Positions 52,344 to 62,095 of a stretch of 64,000 nucleotides of DNA are shown in pieces. Below the pieces are notes generated by a model that worked only from the letters and a program-made list of their open reading frames with translations, made no database searches and was not told the DNA's origin. The position numbers and the translations under genes were made by a program. Source of the DNA: an uncultured Collinsella sp. Its GTDB lineage: Bacteria > Actinomycetota > Coriobacteriia > Coriobacteriales > Coriobacteriaceae. Location: contig CAUFMG010000007.1 of NCBI GenBank assembly GCA_959026725.1, positions 30,091 through 94,090 on the forward strand, read 5' to 3'. The first letter of the stretch is position 1; each line of letters begins with the position of its first letter.

Positions 52344-54092
52344 TTGGACAATCGCAAAATCGAGCAGAACGCGGTCAATGCTGTCAAGCAGGCTTTCGGC
52401 GATGTCGCTTGCGTCTATGCGTATATAGATGAGAACGACAAGACCGAATGCACCGACGGGCACCTGCAAGTCTACTCGTCTTCTTCCTTCACGATTGAGA
52501 CCGTTGAAGGCCAGTTGCCGCTTCAGGTCAAGGGGACCACTTCGAAAAGAAAATCGGACCGACCTAAGCGGCAAGTTCGAGTTTCAGACCTCAAGCACTA
52601 TCTCAACATTGCTGGAGGCTGCATCTATTTTTACGTCTACTGTGGGAGCGAGGCTCGTTCAGCGGAGGTTTTCTACAGACTTTTGCTTCCCTATGACCTA
52701 AAGAAGATTCTGGCCGATATTCCGGAGCAACAAGAGCGCATCTCTTTGCGTTTCGACCGGCTTCCATCAGACGCGGCGGAATTGACGCGGCTTGTCAGAA
52801 GGGCGGTCAAGGACAGAGCAAAGCAGCGAGCAGTCGCTGGCATCGCCCCCAAGACAATCGAGGAATTTAAGGACGCCGGCCTTTGCTTTGATGAGTGCGA
52901 GTTTGGAATCGAGCTGCTCGAGGGCGAGTCGCCCGCAAGCTTGGCTCCATACAGGAACGGGCTGTATATCTACGGGAAGAGCCCCTGGGGAGAGCTGTAT
53001 CCCTTGAATAAGCTTGAAAACATAGTTGGCGTCGCGATTGGGTCTCGGCATGACGTCAGCTCTGGTGATGTTTCCCTAAATGCGGTGGTCATGGCCGGAG
53101 AAAATGAGAATGGCGAGCACGTTTTCTTCAGGGGTTTCGACATATGCCTCTCCACCAACACAATCACCCTCAGCGAGACCGGAACTCTTGCCGAGCGCAT
53201 GGAAGAGTTGGCCCTCATGCGCGCATTGATGCAAACCGGTACGCTTTCCATAGACGGAAGCGGCTTTGCTCGCGGGTGCAAGTTGAGCGGAGGCGACCTC
53301 GACGCCCTTGAGAGTCGATTGCAGTCGCTGGAGATTATCAAGCGGGTTGTCGACGCTCTTCATTACAAGCCAGAGCTCGACATCAGTGCGTTGACCACTC
53401 AGGATTTAAGAAACATCGAGACAATTTACAAGGGATTGGTTGAGAACGCACCCCTCCACTACAAGGATCGGCAAAACGGATTCGGATATATCAATCTGGG
53501 GAACCATCCGATTAAGCTCGTGTTTTACCAAGTATCTGAAGATATGTACCGAATGGTCGATGGGCTTCGACTGGATGACCTGACGGTCTCGGTGTTCTTC
53601 CGGGGCGAGGGGGATGCCCCCGTAGTCGTCGCGCCTCTGTTCGTCCAAACGATGCAGGACTATATGAGGCTTGCCAATATCGATGCCGAGGTGTTTGCCG
53701 CTACGTTGAAGCAGTATCCAGTCACCGAAGTTAGCTCTGCCTACGTCAACGACAAGATGCTTGAAATGCTATCAGCCTACGATCAAGATGCGTGCTGTAA
53801 GGAAGAGTTGCTGAAATGCTGCGAGATGACCGTAGACGCCCTGGAAGCTTTTGCGGATCGAGAGGCAACCCTGATAAATCGATATCAAATTGCCGCTCGA
53901 AAGCGAGATCTTACTAGCGAGGAGAAATCTGAGTTAATGGCAATCCAGCTGAATTCAGATAGTGCGCTGTCGAAAGCATGCGCAGCAGCCTTGCGCGGAG
54001 ACTCGGACATGGCCTCTGCGCTCAGAGCGTCACTTGACGAAGAGGCACGAACGACGCTCGGCTCATGGCCGATCGGCCGTTTCTTCGCATAA
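52344..54092 (+). CDS. Large protein with DUF4365-like PD-(D/E)XK domain
   Basis: A 582-residue protein starting at TTG 52344 behind AAGGAGA. The N-terminal 150 residues carry the DUF4365-like nuclease pattern: an acidic helix (EQNAVNAVKQAFGDV), Asp in ECTDGHLQVY and the QLPLQVKGTTS strand with the Gln-x-Lys end of the active site. Residues 150-460 are a mixed alpha/beta region with repeated FFRGFDICLS and GFGYINLGNHP segments, and the C-terminal 100 residues are helical. It is followed 28 bases later by a 194-residue gene, forming a two-gene unit. DNA targeting is suggested by the nuclease fold, but the middle region is unrecognised. Confidence 0.7.
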   Translation: MDNRKIEQNAVNAVKQAFGDVACVYAYIDENDKTECTDGHLQVYSSSSFTIETVEGQLPLQVKGTTSKRKSDRPKRQVRVSDLKHYLNIAGGCIYFYVYCGSEARSAEVFYRLLLPYDLKKILADIPEQQERISLRFDRLPSDAAELTRLVRRAVKDRAKQRAVAGIAPKTIEEFKDAGLCFDECEFGIELLEGESPASLAPYRNGLYIYGKSPWGELYPLNKLENIVGVAIGSRHDVSSGDVSLNAVVMAGENENGEHVFFRGFDICLSTNTITLSETGTLAERMEELALMRALMQTGTLSIDGSGFARGCKLSGGDLDALESRLQSLEIIKRVVDALHYKPELDISALTTQDLRNIETIYKGLVENAPLHYKDRQNGFGYINLGNHPIKLVFYQVSEDMYRMVDGLRLDDLTVSVFFRGEGDAPVVVAPLFVQTMQDYMRLANIDAEVFAATLKQYPVTEVSSAYVNDKMLEMLSAYDQDACCKEELLKCCEMTVDALEAFADREATLINRYQIAARKRDLTSEEKSELMAIQLNSDSALSKACAAALRGDSDMASALRASLDEEARTTLGSWPIGRFFA

Positions 54093-54120
54093 GACCGCAT
54101 AGACTTTTTGAGGCATCGAA

Positions 54121-54705
54121 ATGAAGCTACTCGTCGAATCGATTAGAAATGCGGTTGAGAAAGACTGCCTTATCCCAGCCCTTATGTCTTCCCTTACCAT
54201 TCCCGACGCCATGGGGCAGCTTCTTTATCCCAATCTCGTCCTTCATAACGGGAAGAGAGCGGCGGGGCGGCAGTATGTGAAGTGGTTTGATGACTGGGCG
54301 GCAAACGACTTCCTGTTTTCGGGAGACCCCTCGAACGAAGGTGAAACGATTCCAGGTCAAATCTTTAATGGGAAGATGTGCTGGAAGCTCCGGTGCTCCC
54401 TGTTGCATTCAGGCGACTACGATGTGTCGGTCGATGCTCCCGAGAAAGACGAGAGCTTCGACTACGACTACAAGTTCGAGCTTGTCCTCCACGGGTGCAA
54501 CGCCCTCTGCTCTTCCTGGCCGTCGCCCAAGAGCGGGATGCGTGCGACTAAGAGCGTGACGTTCCGCGTTGATGCGGCGTCGCTCGCGAGCTCGCTGTGC
54601 AACGCCGCGGAGGCCTGTCTTAAAGAAACGGGCGAAACGGTCAGTTACCCCAATCTGGAGCTATTCGACATGGCTGCCTGGGCGGATAGATTCAATACTC
54701 GCTGA
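54121..54705 (+). CDS. Unknown partner protein of the DUF4365 gene
   Basis: A 194-residue acidic soluble protein, probably in an operon with the preceding gene (28-base gap). It has no membrane segment and no motif I recognise; visible features are QYVKWFDDWAANDFLFSGDP and CWKLRCSLLHSGDYDVS. The small-partner-plus-nuclease layout resembles antiphage modules or toxin-antitoxin pairs, but this is inference. Confidence 0.62.
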   Translation: MKLLVESIRNAVEKDCLIPALMSSLTIPDAMGQLLYPNLVLHNGKRAAGRQYVKWFDDWAANDFLFSGDPSNEGETIPGQIFNGKMCWKLRCSLLHSGDYDVSVDAPEKDESFDYDYKFELVLHGCNALCSSWPSPKSGMRATKSVTFRVDAASLASSLCNAAEACLKETGETVSYPNLELFDMAAWADRFNTR

Positions 54706-54947
54706 GCCATCTCGTCAAACTCCTTGTGTGCTAAACGTTGGTGTTGGCGCCCCGGAAAAGGGGTGTGGCCAGCGCCTAGAATCTTCAGCTACCACGCTGA
54801 GACGATAGGAGATGACCACATGGACACTATGGCGCACGAGGCGCCCGCGACGCCGTTGCTTGCGTTTCGCTATCGCTGCTCGAAGCGTGTCGCTTGGGGC
54901 CCTGGCCGGAGGAGAGACGACCGCTCCCTGCGAGACTGCGGAACCAC
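54706..54947. other. Gap between unknown gene and DUF3800 gene
   Basis: Two convergent genes end here. A stem GGCGC/GCGCC spans about 54754-54778. A small frame starting at 54821 has an AGGAG upstream but encodes an Arg-rich peptide running into the antisense of the next gene, and I do not call it. Confidence 0.4.
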
Positions 54948-55613
54948 CTATATCCGCTTGCTGTGGGCTTGCTTGAACCAGTTCCTCTTGAAAGAACCTA
55001 TACCTCCGAAGAACTTGTTGTACGTTTCACCGTTCTCCTTGGCCTCGTACTTGACCAAGGCAAGTTCGATAGTGCAGAGGTAATCCGCCACTTGCTCGAG
55101 GCGGTAGTCGGTCATCGAGGTCTTGCGGCGTCGGACGACCCCTTTTGAGAGAACCTTGCCCACCGAGCGGTCGAGCGCCTGCTTGACAATATCCTGACCG
55201 TTGTCGTAATAGACCTTCACATCGTCGAAGGATCGAAAGAAGCCTAGGTGTTCAATCATGGCGGAGGAGATGTCGCGCCCCATGCGCTCCATTAGCCTTG
55301 CCGGGTCTTCGAACTGGCTGCGGCGGTAGACGAACGTGATATAGGAAATGGGAAGTTTGCGGACGAACGAGGAGAAGTAGACGAGCATCACCTTGCGCTG
55401 CTCGATGTTAAGAAACTCATAATCCTTGTGCCCGTTCATGAGAGGCTCGGAGTGAAACGGAATGTTGGGGAGATCGGCCCTGGCAAGCTTGGCCTCATAG
55501 CTCGTGACCGCCTCGGCGATGCTGTCTGCCTGGTCGTGAAAGACGAGTGTGAGCAAGTAGTAGCGCGCTTTGCCGCCGCGGTCGCCGCTCTCGTCGACGA
55601 AGATGCTGAGCTC
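54948..55613 (-). pseudogene. DUF3800 protein lacking a normal start
   Basis: The reading frame encodes IFVDESGDRGG followed by a 202-residue DUF3800-like body (YDNGQDIVKQAL, LEQVADYLCTIELA). The opening DESGD is the family hallmark, and it lies upstream of the only standard start, TTG at 55556. Before it the frame reads TAG GAG CTC AGC ATC with no ATG, GTG or TTG. Either it initiates at the ATC 6 bases after GGAG, or the 5' end is lost. DUF3800 proteins often accompany mobile elements; the fold is RNase-H-like. Confidence 0.68.
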
Positions 55614-56150
55614 CTAGGCTAATGGGGACTCCTAATGGAATGGATAAAAAAATAGCCGGGGGACTCCCCCGGCACTTGGAGGTAGCTCAATGGGCCACCA
55701 ACAACCTTATAGCATGTGCTGGCGGTGAGTGCAAAGGGGGGCGAGCCGGTACATTGCGTCGCGGCTTATGCGCAGCATCGCGCACGCCTCGTCGGCGCCG
55801 AATATCGCGTTGGTCGATGCGATGAGCCTCACCTGGCTCCTGCTAATGCTCTTGGTCATGGTCGTCCTCGAGCTCCTCTCGTCTCGAGGCTCCCTCGCGT
55901 GCCCGGCCGCGGGCGGCTCCCGGGGCGGTCGCCGCCGTCATTTGCGACGTGCTTGAGGCGGAGGCATCCGATCAGGTCGGCCTTGCGTCCTGGGTCGCCA
56001 ACATCCGTGTAGCGGCGGACGAGATGGCGACTCGCGTCGCCGACATGCTCATGCACATGGGCGGCGACTAGCCAGGGCGATCCCTGCAACGGGCATTATT
56101 ATCCGGGAAGCGTTTGGTTGCGAGCCACGCCGGTGTGAGGGTCTGAGTCG
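55614..56150. other. Mostly non-coding decayed region
   Basis: A minus-strand terminator-like hairpin CCGGGGG/CCCCCGG near 55655-55671 is followed on that strand by CTATTTTTTT. A reading frame ending at 56071 encodes VICDVLEAEASDQVGLASWV and then VADMLMHMGGD; it looks like the tail of a decayed gene, but no start or family is recognised. Confidence 0.45.
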
Positions 56151-57548
56151 TCAGGCCCCGCACAGGGGGACCGCGATGGTGGCCACCGCGCCGCCCGAGG
56201 GGCTGTTGGCGAGCGAGACGGAGCCCCCGTGGGCGCTCGCGGCCTCGGAGGCGGCGTGGAGGCCGAGCCCGTAGTGGCGGCCTCCGTCGCGCGAGGAGCG
56301 GGATGAGTCGTCTGTGAAGAGGCGCTCGCAGCCGCGTTCGAGGGCGGCAGGAGAGAAGCCCGGTCCGTCGTCAGCGACCTCGATGACGAGGTGCCCGCCC
56401 GCGACGTCGCAGGAGACCGCCACGCGCGAGCGCGCGTGCTCGGCGGCGTTGGCCACGAGGTTCGCGGCGGCTCGCGCCAGGGCGGTTCGGTCGAGCGGGG
56501 CCTCGGGCGCGCCCGCGACAGCAGGGCTCGTGGTCGCGTCGAGCGTCACGCCTCGCGCCCGGGCGATCTGGGCGGCCTCGGCGAGGACCTGTTCGCAGAG
56601 CTCGGCCGGCCGCATGGGGGCCCTCTCCGCCCCGCCGGACCCGCGCGAGGCCTCGATGAGCAGGCGCACGTAGCCGTCGAGCCTTTCGACACTGTCGGCT
56701 ATGTCGCGCGCGGTGGCCGCGAGGTCGGCGTCTTTCTCGTCTTCCAGCTCCTCCGCCACGAAGTCGGCGTTGGCGCGCAGCACGGTGAGCGGCGTCTTGA
56801 GGTCGTGGGCGAGCGACGCCACCTGCTCGCGCTGCCCCCGCTCCGCGGCCCAGCGGGCCTCGAGCGACTCGGCGAGGGAGGCCCGCATGGCGTCCATCGC
56901 GGCGAGGACGTCGTTCACCTCGCGCACGTTGGTGCTGCCGACCGCGAAGTCGAGCTCCCCCGCGCCGACGCGCCCCGCCGCCTCCGCGAGCGGCGCCATC
57001 TTGCGCGAGATCACGCGGCTCGCACGGCGCGCCACGAGCGCGAGCGCGAGCGCGCTTCCCGCAGCGGCGCCGACGAGCATGAGGTTCTGCGGGTTGGGAA
57101 GCAGGCCGGCGAGGTCGCGCGAGACCCACTGCGGCAGGTACTCGCTGACGAGTGCGCAGGCCCCGCCGCCCTTGAGCGGGAACGCGGCGTAGGTGAGGCC
57201 CGAGCCCCCGCCCTCGATCTCCACTGTGCCCGGATCCGCGGCGAGTGCCGCACGGGCCATTTCCGTCGCGTCCTCGAGTCGCGTGCCCTCGAGGTCTGTC
57301 ATCAGCACGTATCCGTCCTTGTTCAGGATGAGGTAGCGGTACGCCGTCGGCACGTCCTGCTGCCCGCAGACGCCGTCGCGTGCCAGGCCCTCCGCGACCT
57401 CGCGCGCATTGGCCGGCCCCCAGCTTGCCTCGTAGACGAAGCCCGCGTTGATCGCCGCGGAGAGCGCCATGAACGTGGCGAGCCACGCCGTGGCGACCGC
57501 CGCGAACGCGTAGGCGAAATAGCGCGCGATGACGAAGGAGAGCGGCAT
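56151..57548 (-). CDS. Sensor histidine kinase of lantibiotic-resistance system
   Basis: A 465-residue membrane kinase. The start at 57548 follows CGGGGGC. Two membrane segments flank an extracytoplasmic domain of about 120 residues (FAAVATAWLATFMALSAAINA; LMLVGAAAGSALALALVARR). HAMP-like sequence leads to the H-box ASLAHDLKTPLTVL near residue 245, N-box NLVANAAEHAR and G boxes VADDGPGFSP and HYGLGLHAA. Downstream of the response regulator, it probably senses an antimicrobial peptide and phosphorylates that regulator. Confidence 0.92.
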   Translation of the reverse strand: MPLSFVIARYFAYAFAAVATAWLATFMALSAAINAGFVYEASWGPANAREVAEGLARDGVCGQQDVPTAYRYLILNKDGYVLMTDLEGTRLEDATEMARAALAADPGTVEIEGGGSGLTYAAFPLKGGGACALVSEYLPQWVSRDLAGLLPNPQNLMLVGAAAGSALALALVARRASRVISRKMAPLAEAAGRVGAGELDFAVGSTNVREVNDVLAAMDAMRASLAESLEARWAAERGQREQVASLAHDLKTPLTVLRANADFVAEELEDEKDADLAATARDIADSVERLDGYVRLLIEASRGSGGAERAPMRPAELCEQVLAEAAQIARARGVTLDATTSPAVAGAPEAPLDRTALARAAANLVANAAEHARSRVAVSCDVAGGHLVIEVADDGPGFSPAALERGCERLFTDDSSRSSRDGGRHYGLGLHAASEAASAHGGSVSLANSPSGGAVATIAVPLCGA

Positions 57549-57574
57549 GCCCCCGCGACCTCGCGCCCCGGTCC

Positions 57575-58237
57575 TCAGAGCTGCCACTTGTACCCCATCC
57601 CCCAGACGGTCGCGATCGGGTCGGCGCCGGCCTCGGAGAGTTTCCTCCGGGCGCGGCTGACCTGCATGGATATGGCCGCGTCGTCGGCGTCGCTCTCCCA
57701 GCCGAGCACCGCCTCGCGAATCTGCGCGCGGCTCATGACCTGCCCAGGGTGGCGGGCGAGGTACTCGCAGATGGCGTACTCGGTGGGCGTGAGCGACACG
57801 GCCTCGCCGCCCACGTCGAGGCCGCGCGCCCCGAGGTCGATCCGCACCTCCCCGAAGGAGAGGGCGTGCGAGCGCGGCCGGCGCTCACGGCGCAGATGGG
57901 CCGCGACCTTGGCGCGCAGCTCCGCGGCCCCGAAGGGCTTGCGGACGTAGTCGTCGGCGCCCAGGCCGTAGCCGGCCACGGCGTCCTCCTCGGCCACGCG
58001 CGCGGTCAGGAAGATGATGGGCCCGTCGAAGTCCGGGCGGATCTGCCGCACGAGCTCGAAGCCGTCGAGCCCCGGCATCATGACGTCGCAGAGCACGAGG
58101 TCGAAGCGCGAGAGGTCCGTCCCCGGGACCGCCGTCGGGTCCGCTGCCTTGACGACCTCATGGCCGTCGCGGCCGAGGACGCGCGCGAGCACGTCGAGGA
58201 TCGCCCGCTCGTCATCCACTGCCAGTATCCTCGCCAT
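57575..58237 (-). CDS. OmpR-family response regulator
   Basis: A 220-residue regulator with the start at 58237 behind a strong AGGAGG. The receiver domain has DDE near residue 8, the phospho-Asp in LVLCDVMMPGLDG, the Thr in IIFLTARV and the Lys in YVRKPF. The winged-helix domain ends in YKWQL. Together with the next gene it forms the two-component pair of this operon. Confidence 0.95.
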   Translation of the reverse strand: MARILAVDDERAILDVLARVLGRDGHEVVKAADPTAVPGTDLSRFDLVLCDVMMPGLDGFELVRQIRPDFDGPIIFLTARVAEEDAVAGYGLGADDYVRKPFGAAELRAKVAAHLRRERRPRSHALSFGEVRIDLGARGLDVGGEAVSLTPTEYAICEYLARHPGQVMSRAQIREAVLGWESDADDAAISMQVSRARRKLSEAGADPIATVWGMGYKWQL

Positions 58238-58281
58238 ATTCGACCTCCTGAAACTCCCGTTGCATTGTACTTGCGCCGCGC

Positions 58282-58683
58282 TCAGCGGTCCAGAGCCCCG
58301 CGGGCAGCCGAGGGCGGCTCGGCCGCGTCGCACGCGCGGTAGCGTACGCCCGAGCCGCCACGCGCCTCGATCTCGAGCCAGCCCTCGCCGTCCGACTCCC
58401 GCCCGAAGAAGATGAGCTGGAGCTCTCGGACATTGCCCCTGTCGTCCGCCGCGTCCACCAGGTAGACGTAGTTCGCCCCCGCCCCGGTGGCGTCGGCGTG
58501 GGAGCTCGCGTGGCTGCCGGGCTCGGGCGCGGGCGCCCACATGGCGATCTCAGGGTTGGGCAGCACGCGGTCGGCAATCGAGCGCAGCGCCGACCCCCAG
58601 CCGGCGTCGAGCAGGGCATTCCCGCCCAGGACGAGCGCTGCGAAGAGGAGGGCGAGCACGGCGGCGAGCGGCTTCCTACGCAT
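58282..58683 (-). CDS. YxeA-like small secreted/anchored protein
   Basis: A 133-residue protein with a signal-anchor segment (LAAVLALLFAALVLGGNALL) and a beta-rich domain YVYLVDAADDRGNVRELQLIFF, GWLEIEARGGSGVRYRA, as in the YxeA family. Members are commonly co-encoded with lantibiotic-immunity ABC transporters. Its start overlaps the preceding permease stop by 8 bases. Confidence 0.75.
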   Translation of the reverse strand: MRRKPLAAVLALLFAALVLGGNALLDAGWGSALRSIADRVLPNPEIAMWAPAPEPGSHASSHADATGAGANYVYLVDAADDRGNVRELQLIFFGRESDGEGWLEIEARGGSGVRYRACDAAEPPSAARGALDR

Positions 58684-59491
58684 CTGCCCTCCCGTCCTCG
58701 AAGCGGCAGAACCAGGCCAGAAGGACGGTGGCGGCTGCCAGGGCGAGCACGAGGCCAGCGAGCGCAGTCGTGAGGAGAGGGCCCGCCGCGCGTGCGGCGT
58801 CGATGAAGGCCTCCACCCCGAGCGACCCCAGACGCGCGGGCCAGGCGAGCGGCACCCAGCTCAGGGGCGTCGCCAGGGCACCGGTGAGCTCGCCGGTCAT
58901 GAGGCCGTGCGCAAGTCCGCCCACTGAGAAGAACGCGAGGAGCATCCCCGCCGCACCGGCGCCGATGGCGGCGTTGCGGCCGAGGCGCAGGGCCACGCCG
59001 AGCTCCAGCGCGTAGAGGGGCAGGCTGCCCAGCACGATGCCCGCCCAGGCGGCCGCAAGCGGAGCGGGCCCGAGCGGCAGGCGCCCGGCGACGGCGAGCG
59101 CGGCCCCGAACACGCCGAGCGCCACGGCCAGCGCGCCCGCGCCGAGCGCCGCAAGGGCGAGCAGCTTCGCCGCGACGGCGCGCCCGCGCGAGGGGACCGC
59201 CGTGAGGTTGGCGAGGCGCCCGGCAGCGCGCTCCTCGTCCACGGCGAGCCCGCAGACGATGGCGGACATGAGCGGCATGAGGGCGCCGAGGAACTGGGCG
59301 TAGGCGTCCGCGCCCAGCGCCGGGTCCCATCGGGTAACGGAGAAGTACTCGCCGCAGGCAAGACCGGCTGCCAGGCCGCAGACGAGGTGCACCGCCGTGA
59401 GCGGGGAGCGCGCCAGGCGCAGGGCCTCGGAGAGCAGGGCCCGCGAGAGAGTCATGCGTGGCGTCGGGTCGGAGAGTCGTGTCACGGCCAT
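58676..59491 (-). CDS. Lantibiotic-immunity ABC permease, MutG/CprC type
   Basis: A 271-residue integral membrane protein with six predicted helices. It starts at 59491 (GGAGAGGTG before ATG); a longer upstream frame is a shadow. The N-terminus LSEALRLARSPLTAVHLV and the region VDEERAAGRLANLTAVPSRGR are typical of the MutG/EpiG permease family, which works with a MutE partner and one ATPase. Confidence 0.82.
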   Translation of the reverse strand: MAVTRLSDPTPRMTLSRALLSEALRLARSPLTAVHLVCGLAAGLACGEYFSVTRWDPALGADAYAQFLGALMPLMSAIVCGLAVDEERAAGRLANLTAVPSRGRAVAAKLLALAALGAGALAVALGVFGAALAVAGRLPLGPAPLAAAWAGIVLGSLPLYALELGVALRLGRNAAIGAGAAGMLLAFFSVGGLAHGLMTGELTGALATPLSWVPLAWPARLGSLGVEAFIDAARAAGPLLTTALAGLVLALAAATVLLAWFCRFEDGRADA

Positions 59492-60257
59492 CACCTCTCC
59501 TCGGAGCGCGCGAACCAGGCCGCGCCCGCCGCCGTGAGCGCGGCGAACGCGAGCGCGCAGACCGCAAGGCCCGCCAGTGTGAGCATGCCGTCCGCCGCGA
59601 GCGCCCCGCCGAGCGCCATGTCCGCCGCGAGTGGCTCGCCGCTTGGCAGCACGGGGATGAAGCTCGTAGGGATGACCATGCTCGCCGACGGCGGAAAGAG
59701 CTGCGGCAGCGGCACCAGCGACCAGGCGAACCCGCCCATGAGCTGCGCGGCGAGCGGGCAGAAGATGCCCGCGAGCATGCCGAGCCGCGCCGTGAGGAAG
59801 AGCCCTGCGGGAATCATCCACGCCGCGGTCACCGTGTTGGCGAGCGCGCAGAGGAGCATCGTGAACGTGCCCGCGGCCGTGAGGCCCTGCGAGGAGAACG
59901 CCGATCCCGCGAGGTAGATGCCGAAGACCACGAGGTTCGAGAGCGTGCAGAGCGCGAGGCACCAGAGCGCCTTGGCCCACCAGGCGCGCCTAAGCGGGAA
60001 GCCCAGGCCCAGAAGCCCCCGCATCCGCGTGCGCGCGTCCGCCCGCGCGACGCATGCCACCACGAGCGAGAGAGCCACGGGCAGGAAGAGCGCGTACCAG
60101 TAGTTCCACGCGCTGAAGATCTGCACGCCCCGGTAGGGCATCGCGCCGAGCAGCGGCATCGGCAGCGCCATGAGCACGGCCAGGCGAACCGGTGCCGCGT
60201 GGCGCGACTTCAGGGCCTCGGCGCGCAGGCCCGCGAGCAGGCCGCTTTTCTCGCCTG

Positions 60258-60261
<4 letters not shown>
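59491..60261 (-). CDS. Lantibiotic-immunity ABC permease, MutE/CprB type
   Basis: A 256-residue membrane protein with six predicted helices. The N-terminal LRAEALKSRHAAPVRLAVLMALPMPLL is characteristic, followed by a region IFSAWNYWYALFLPVALSL. The stop overlaps the next start (TGATG), so translation of the two permeases is coupled. Confidence 0.83.
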
Positions 60262-60986
<725 letters not shown>

Positions 60987-61441
60987 GGGTTCGTCCTTTC
61001 TCTTCCGGGCGCGCGGGCCGAGTCGCCGTGCCCGCGCGCCTTACTTTCGGGTTCACCATCCATGGTGGGGCGCGTTTCTAACGAAGCTGTAACGGCCGTT
61101 GGGCTCTTTTGGCGCCAGCCCTTCTCGACCCGTACGCCACTCATGGTATGTTTATCGCGATAACAAGGACGGAGGTGCCCGTGGCACGCAATAAGTACCC
61201 GGAGGAGACGGTCGAGAAGATCAGGGGTGACGGCCCAGCGAGTGTTATTTTGCGAGCTAGGCGCATCGAAAGCGACCTTTCGTGGTATAAACTACTTGCC
61301 GGAAGCCGCGGCTTTCAGAGTACGGCTTACGTGTACGTTTAACCTCCGTGGGCGACGGGGTGCCGCAAGGCGTAGAATATCGCCCACCTGTAGGGGCCTG
61401 CAGCGATGCGGGCCCCGCTTCGTATGAAGGGGGCGTAACCG
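60987..61441. promoter_or_regulatory. Divergent region: resistance-operon promoter, TetR stub, toxin leader
   Basis: The direct repeat TAACG at 61079-61083 and 61090-61094 (11-base spacing) lies upstream of the ABC operon and may be the regulator binding site. A TTATCGCGATAA palindrome (61152-61163) precedes the TetR stub. A GGGCGA/TCGCCC structured segment (61350-61385) and a GGGGCC/GGCCCC hairpin (61393-61416) precede the ToxN-like gene. Confidence 0.5.
61181..61222 (+). pseudogene. Truncated TetR-family regulator (N-terminal stub)
   Basis: A GTG with GGAGGT upstream opens MARNKYPEETVEKI, the usual beginning of TetR/AcrR helix 1. Homology ends after about 14 codons; unrelated sequence follows. 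A palindromic operator sits just upstream. Confidence 0.65.
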
Positions 61442-61891
61442 ATGAAGATCGTATCCATCTCCCAGGACTTCTTCGACCTCGTCGATGGCGACCGTGAGCT
61501 CATGCTTAAGCACAATCGCCCCTGCATCGTGGTGGTGAGGCTGCGTTTCCGCGGAAAGCGCAGGGACTTCGCCGTGCCGCTGCGTTCCAACATCGCCCCT
61601 AACGTGCCCAAAGACCAGTACTTTGCGTTGCCACCCCGCCCCACGACGCGCCCCGGCTGCCGCCACGGCATCCACTACATCAAGATGTTCCCCATAACCA
61701 AGGCCTACCAGCGCCGCTTCAGGACCGAGGGCTCGGCCTACTACGAGACGCTCCAGCGCATCATCGATGGCAACACCAAACGCATTGTCTCCGAGTGCCA
61801 GGCATACCTCGACCGCTACGAGCGCGAGGGAAGGCCTCGCTTTGCCGTCGACATCGATCGCATCGTGGGGCTGCTGGAGGGCGAGAAGTAG
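61442..61891 (+). CDS. ToxN/AbiQ-like protein, candidate type III toxin
   Basis: A 149-residue basic protein with AAGGGGG start signal. The pattern MKIVSISQDFFDLVDG, then RRDFAVPLRSNI, PPRPTTRPGCRHGIHYIKMF and a helical end VSECQAYLDRYEREG resembles the ToxN/AbiQ type III toxin superfamily (endoribonucleases inhibited by an RNA). In classical type III loci an RNA repeat array and a terminator precede the toxin. Here a hairpin is present but only one possible repeat unit, so an RNA antitoxin is not proven. Confidence 0.62.
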   Translation: MKIVSISQDFFDLVDGDRELMLKHNRPCIVVVRLRFRGKRRDFAVPLRSNIAPNVPKDQYFALPPRPTTRPGCRHGIHYIKMFPITKAYQRRFRTEGSAYYETLQRIIDGNTKRIVSECQAYLDRYEREGRPRFAVDIDRIVGLLEGEK

Positions 61892-62028
61892 GGCACCTCG
61901 GCTCAGTCTCGAGCCATGCGGAGTCGCTCCGCATTTTTGAACGCCGCGCGCCCCAAATACCCGAGAAACAGGCCATGAGGTGCGGCGGCGCGCTCGTGCC
62001 CGCTCGCAGCCATCTCCATCAGCGTCTA

Positions 62029-62060
62029 TGCGGCGTCAGCTTCAAGTGGAACTGACGCCG
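62029..62060 (+). terminator. Hairpin behind the ToxN-like gene
   Basis: GCGGCGTCAG pairs perfectly with CTGACGCCGC around a 12-base loop. There is no good T-tract on either strand; it lies between convergent genes. Confidence 0.55.
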
Positions 62061-62095
62061 CTGCTGTATATGGTTTGCCTTGCTGCGAATGGCGA

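Noticed and set aside
54821..55083. Small plus-strand frame with AGGAG before ATG
   Set aside because: It is Arg-rich and mostly antisense to the DUF3800 gene; the translation looks like non-coding GC-rich DNA.
58212..59567. 451-codon minus-strand frame over the permease region
   Set aside because: It is an Arg/Pro-rich shadow frame of the permease and YxeA-like genes.
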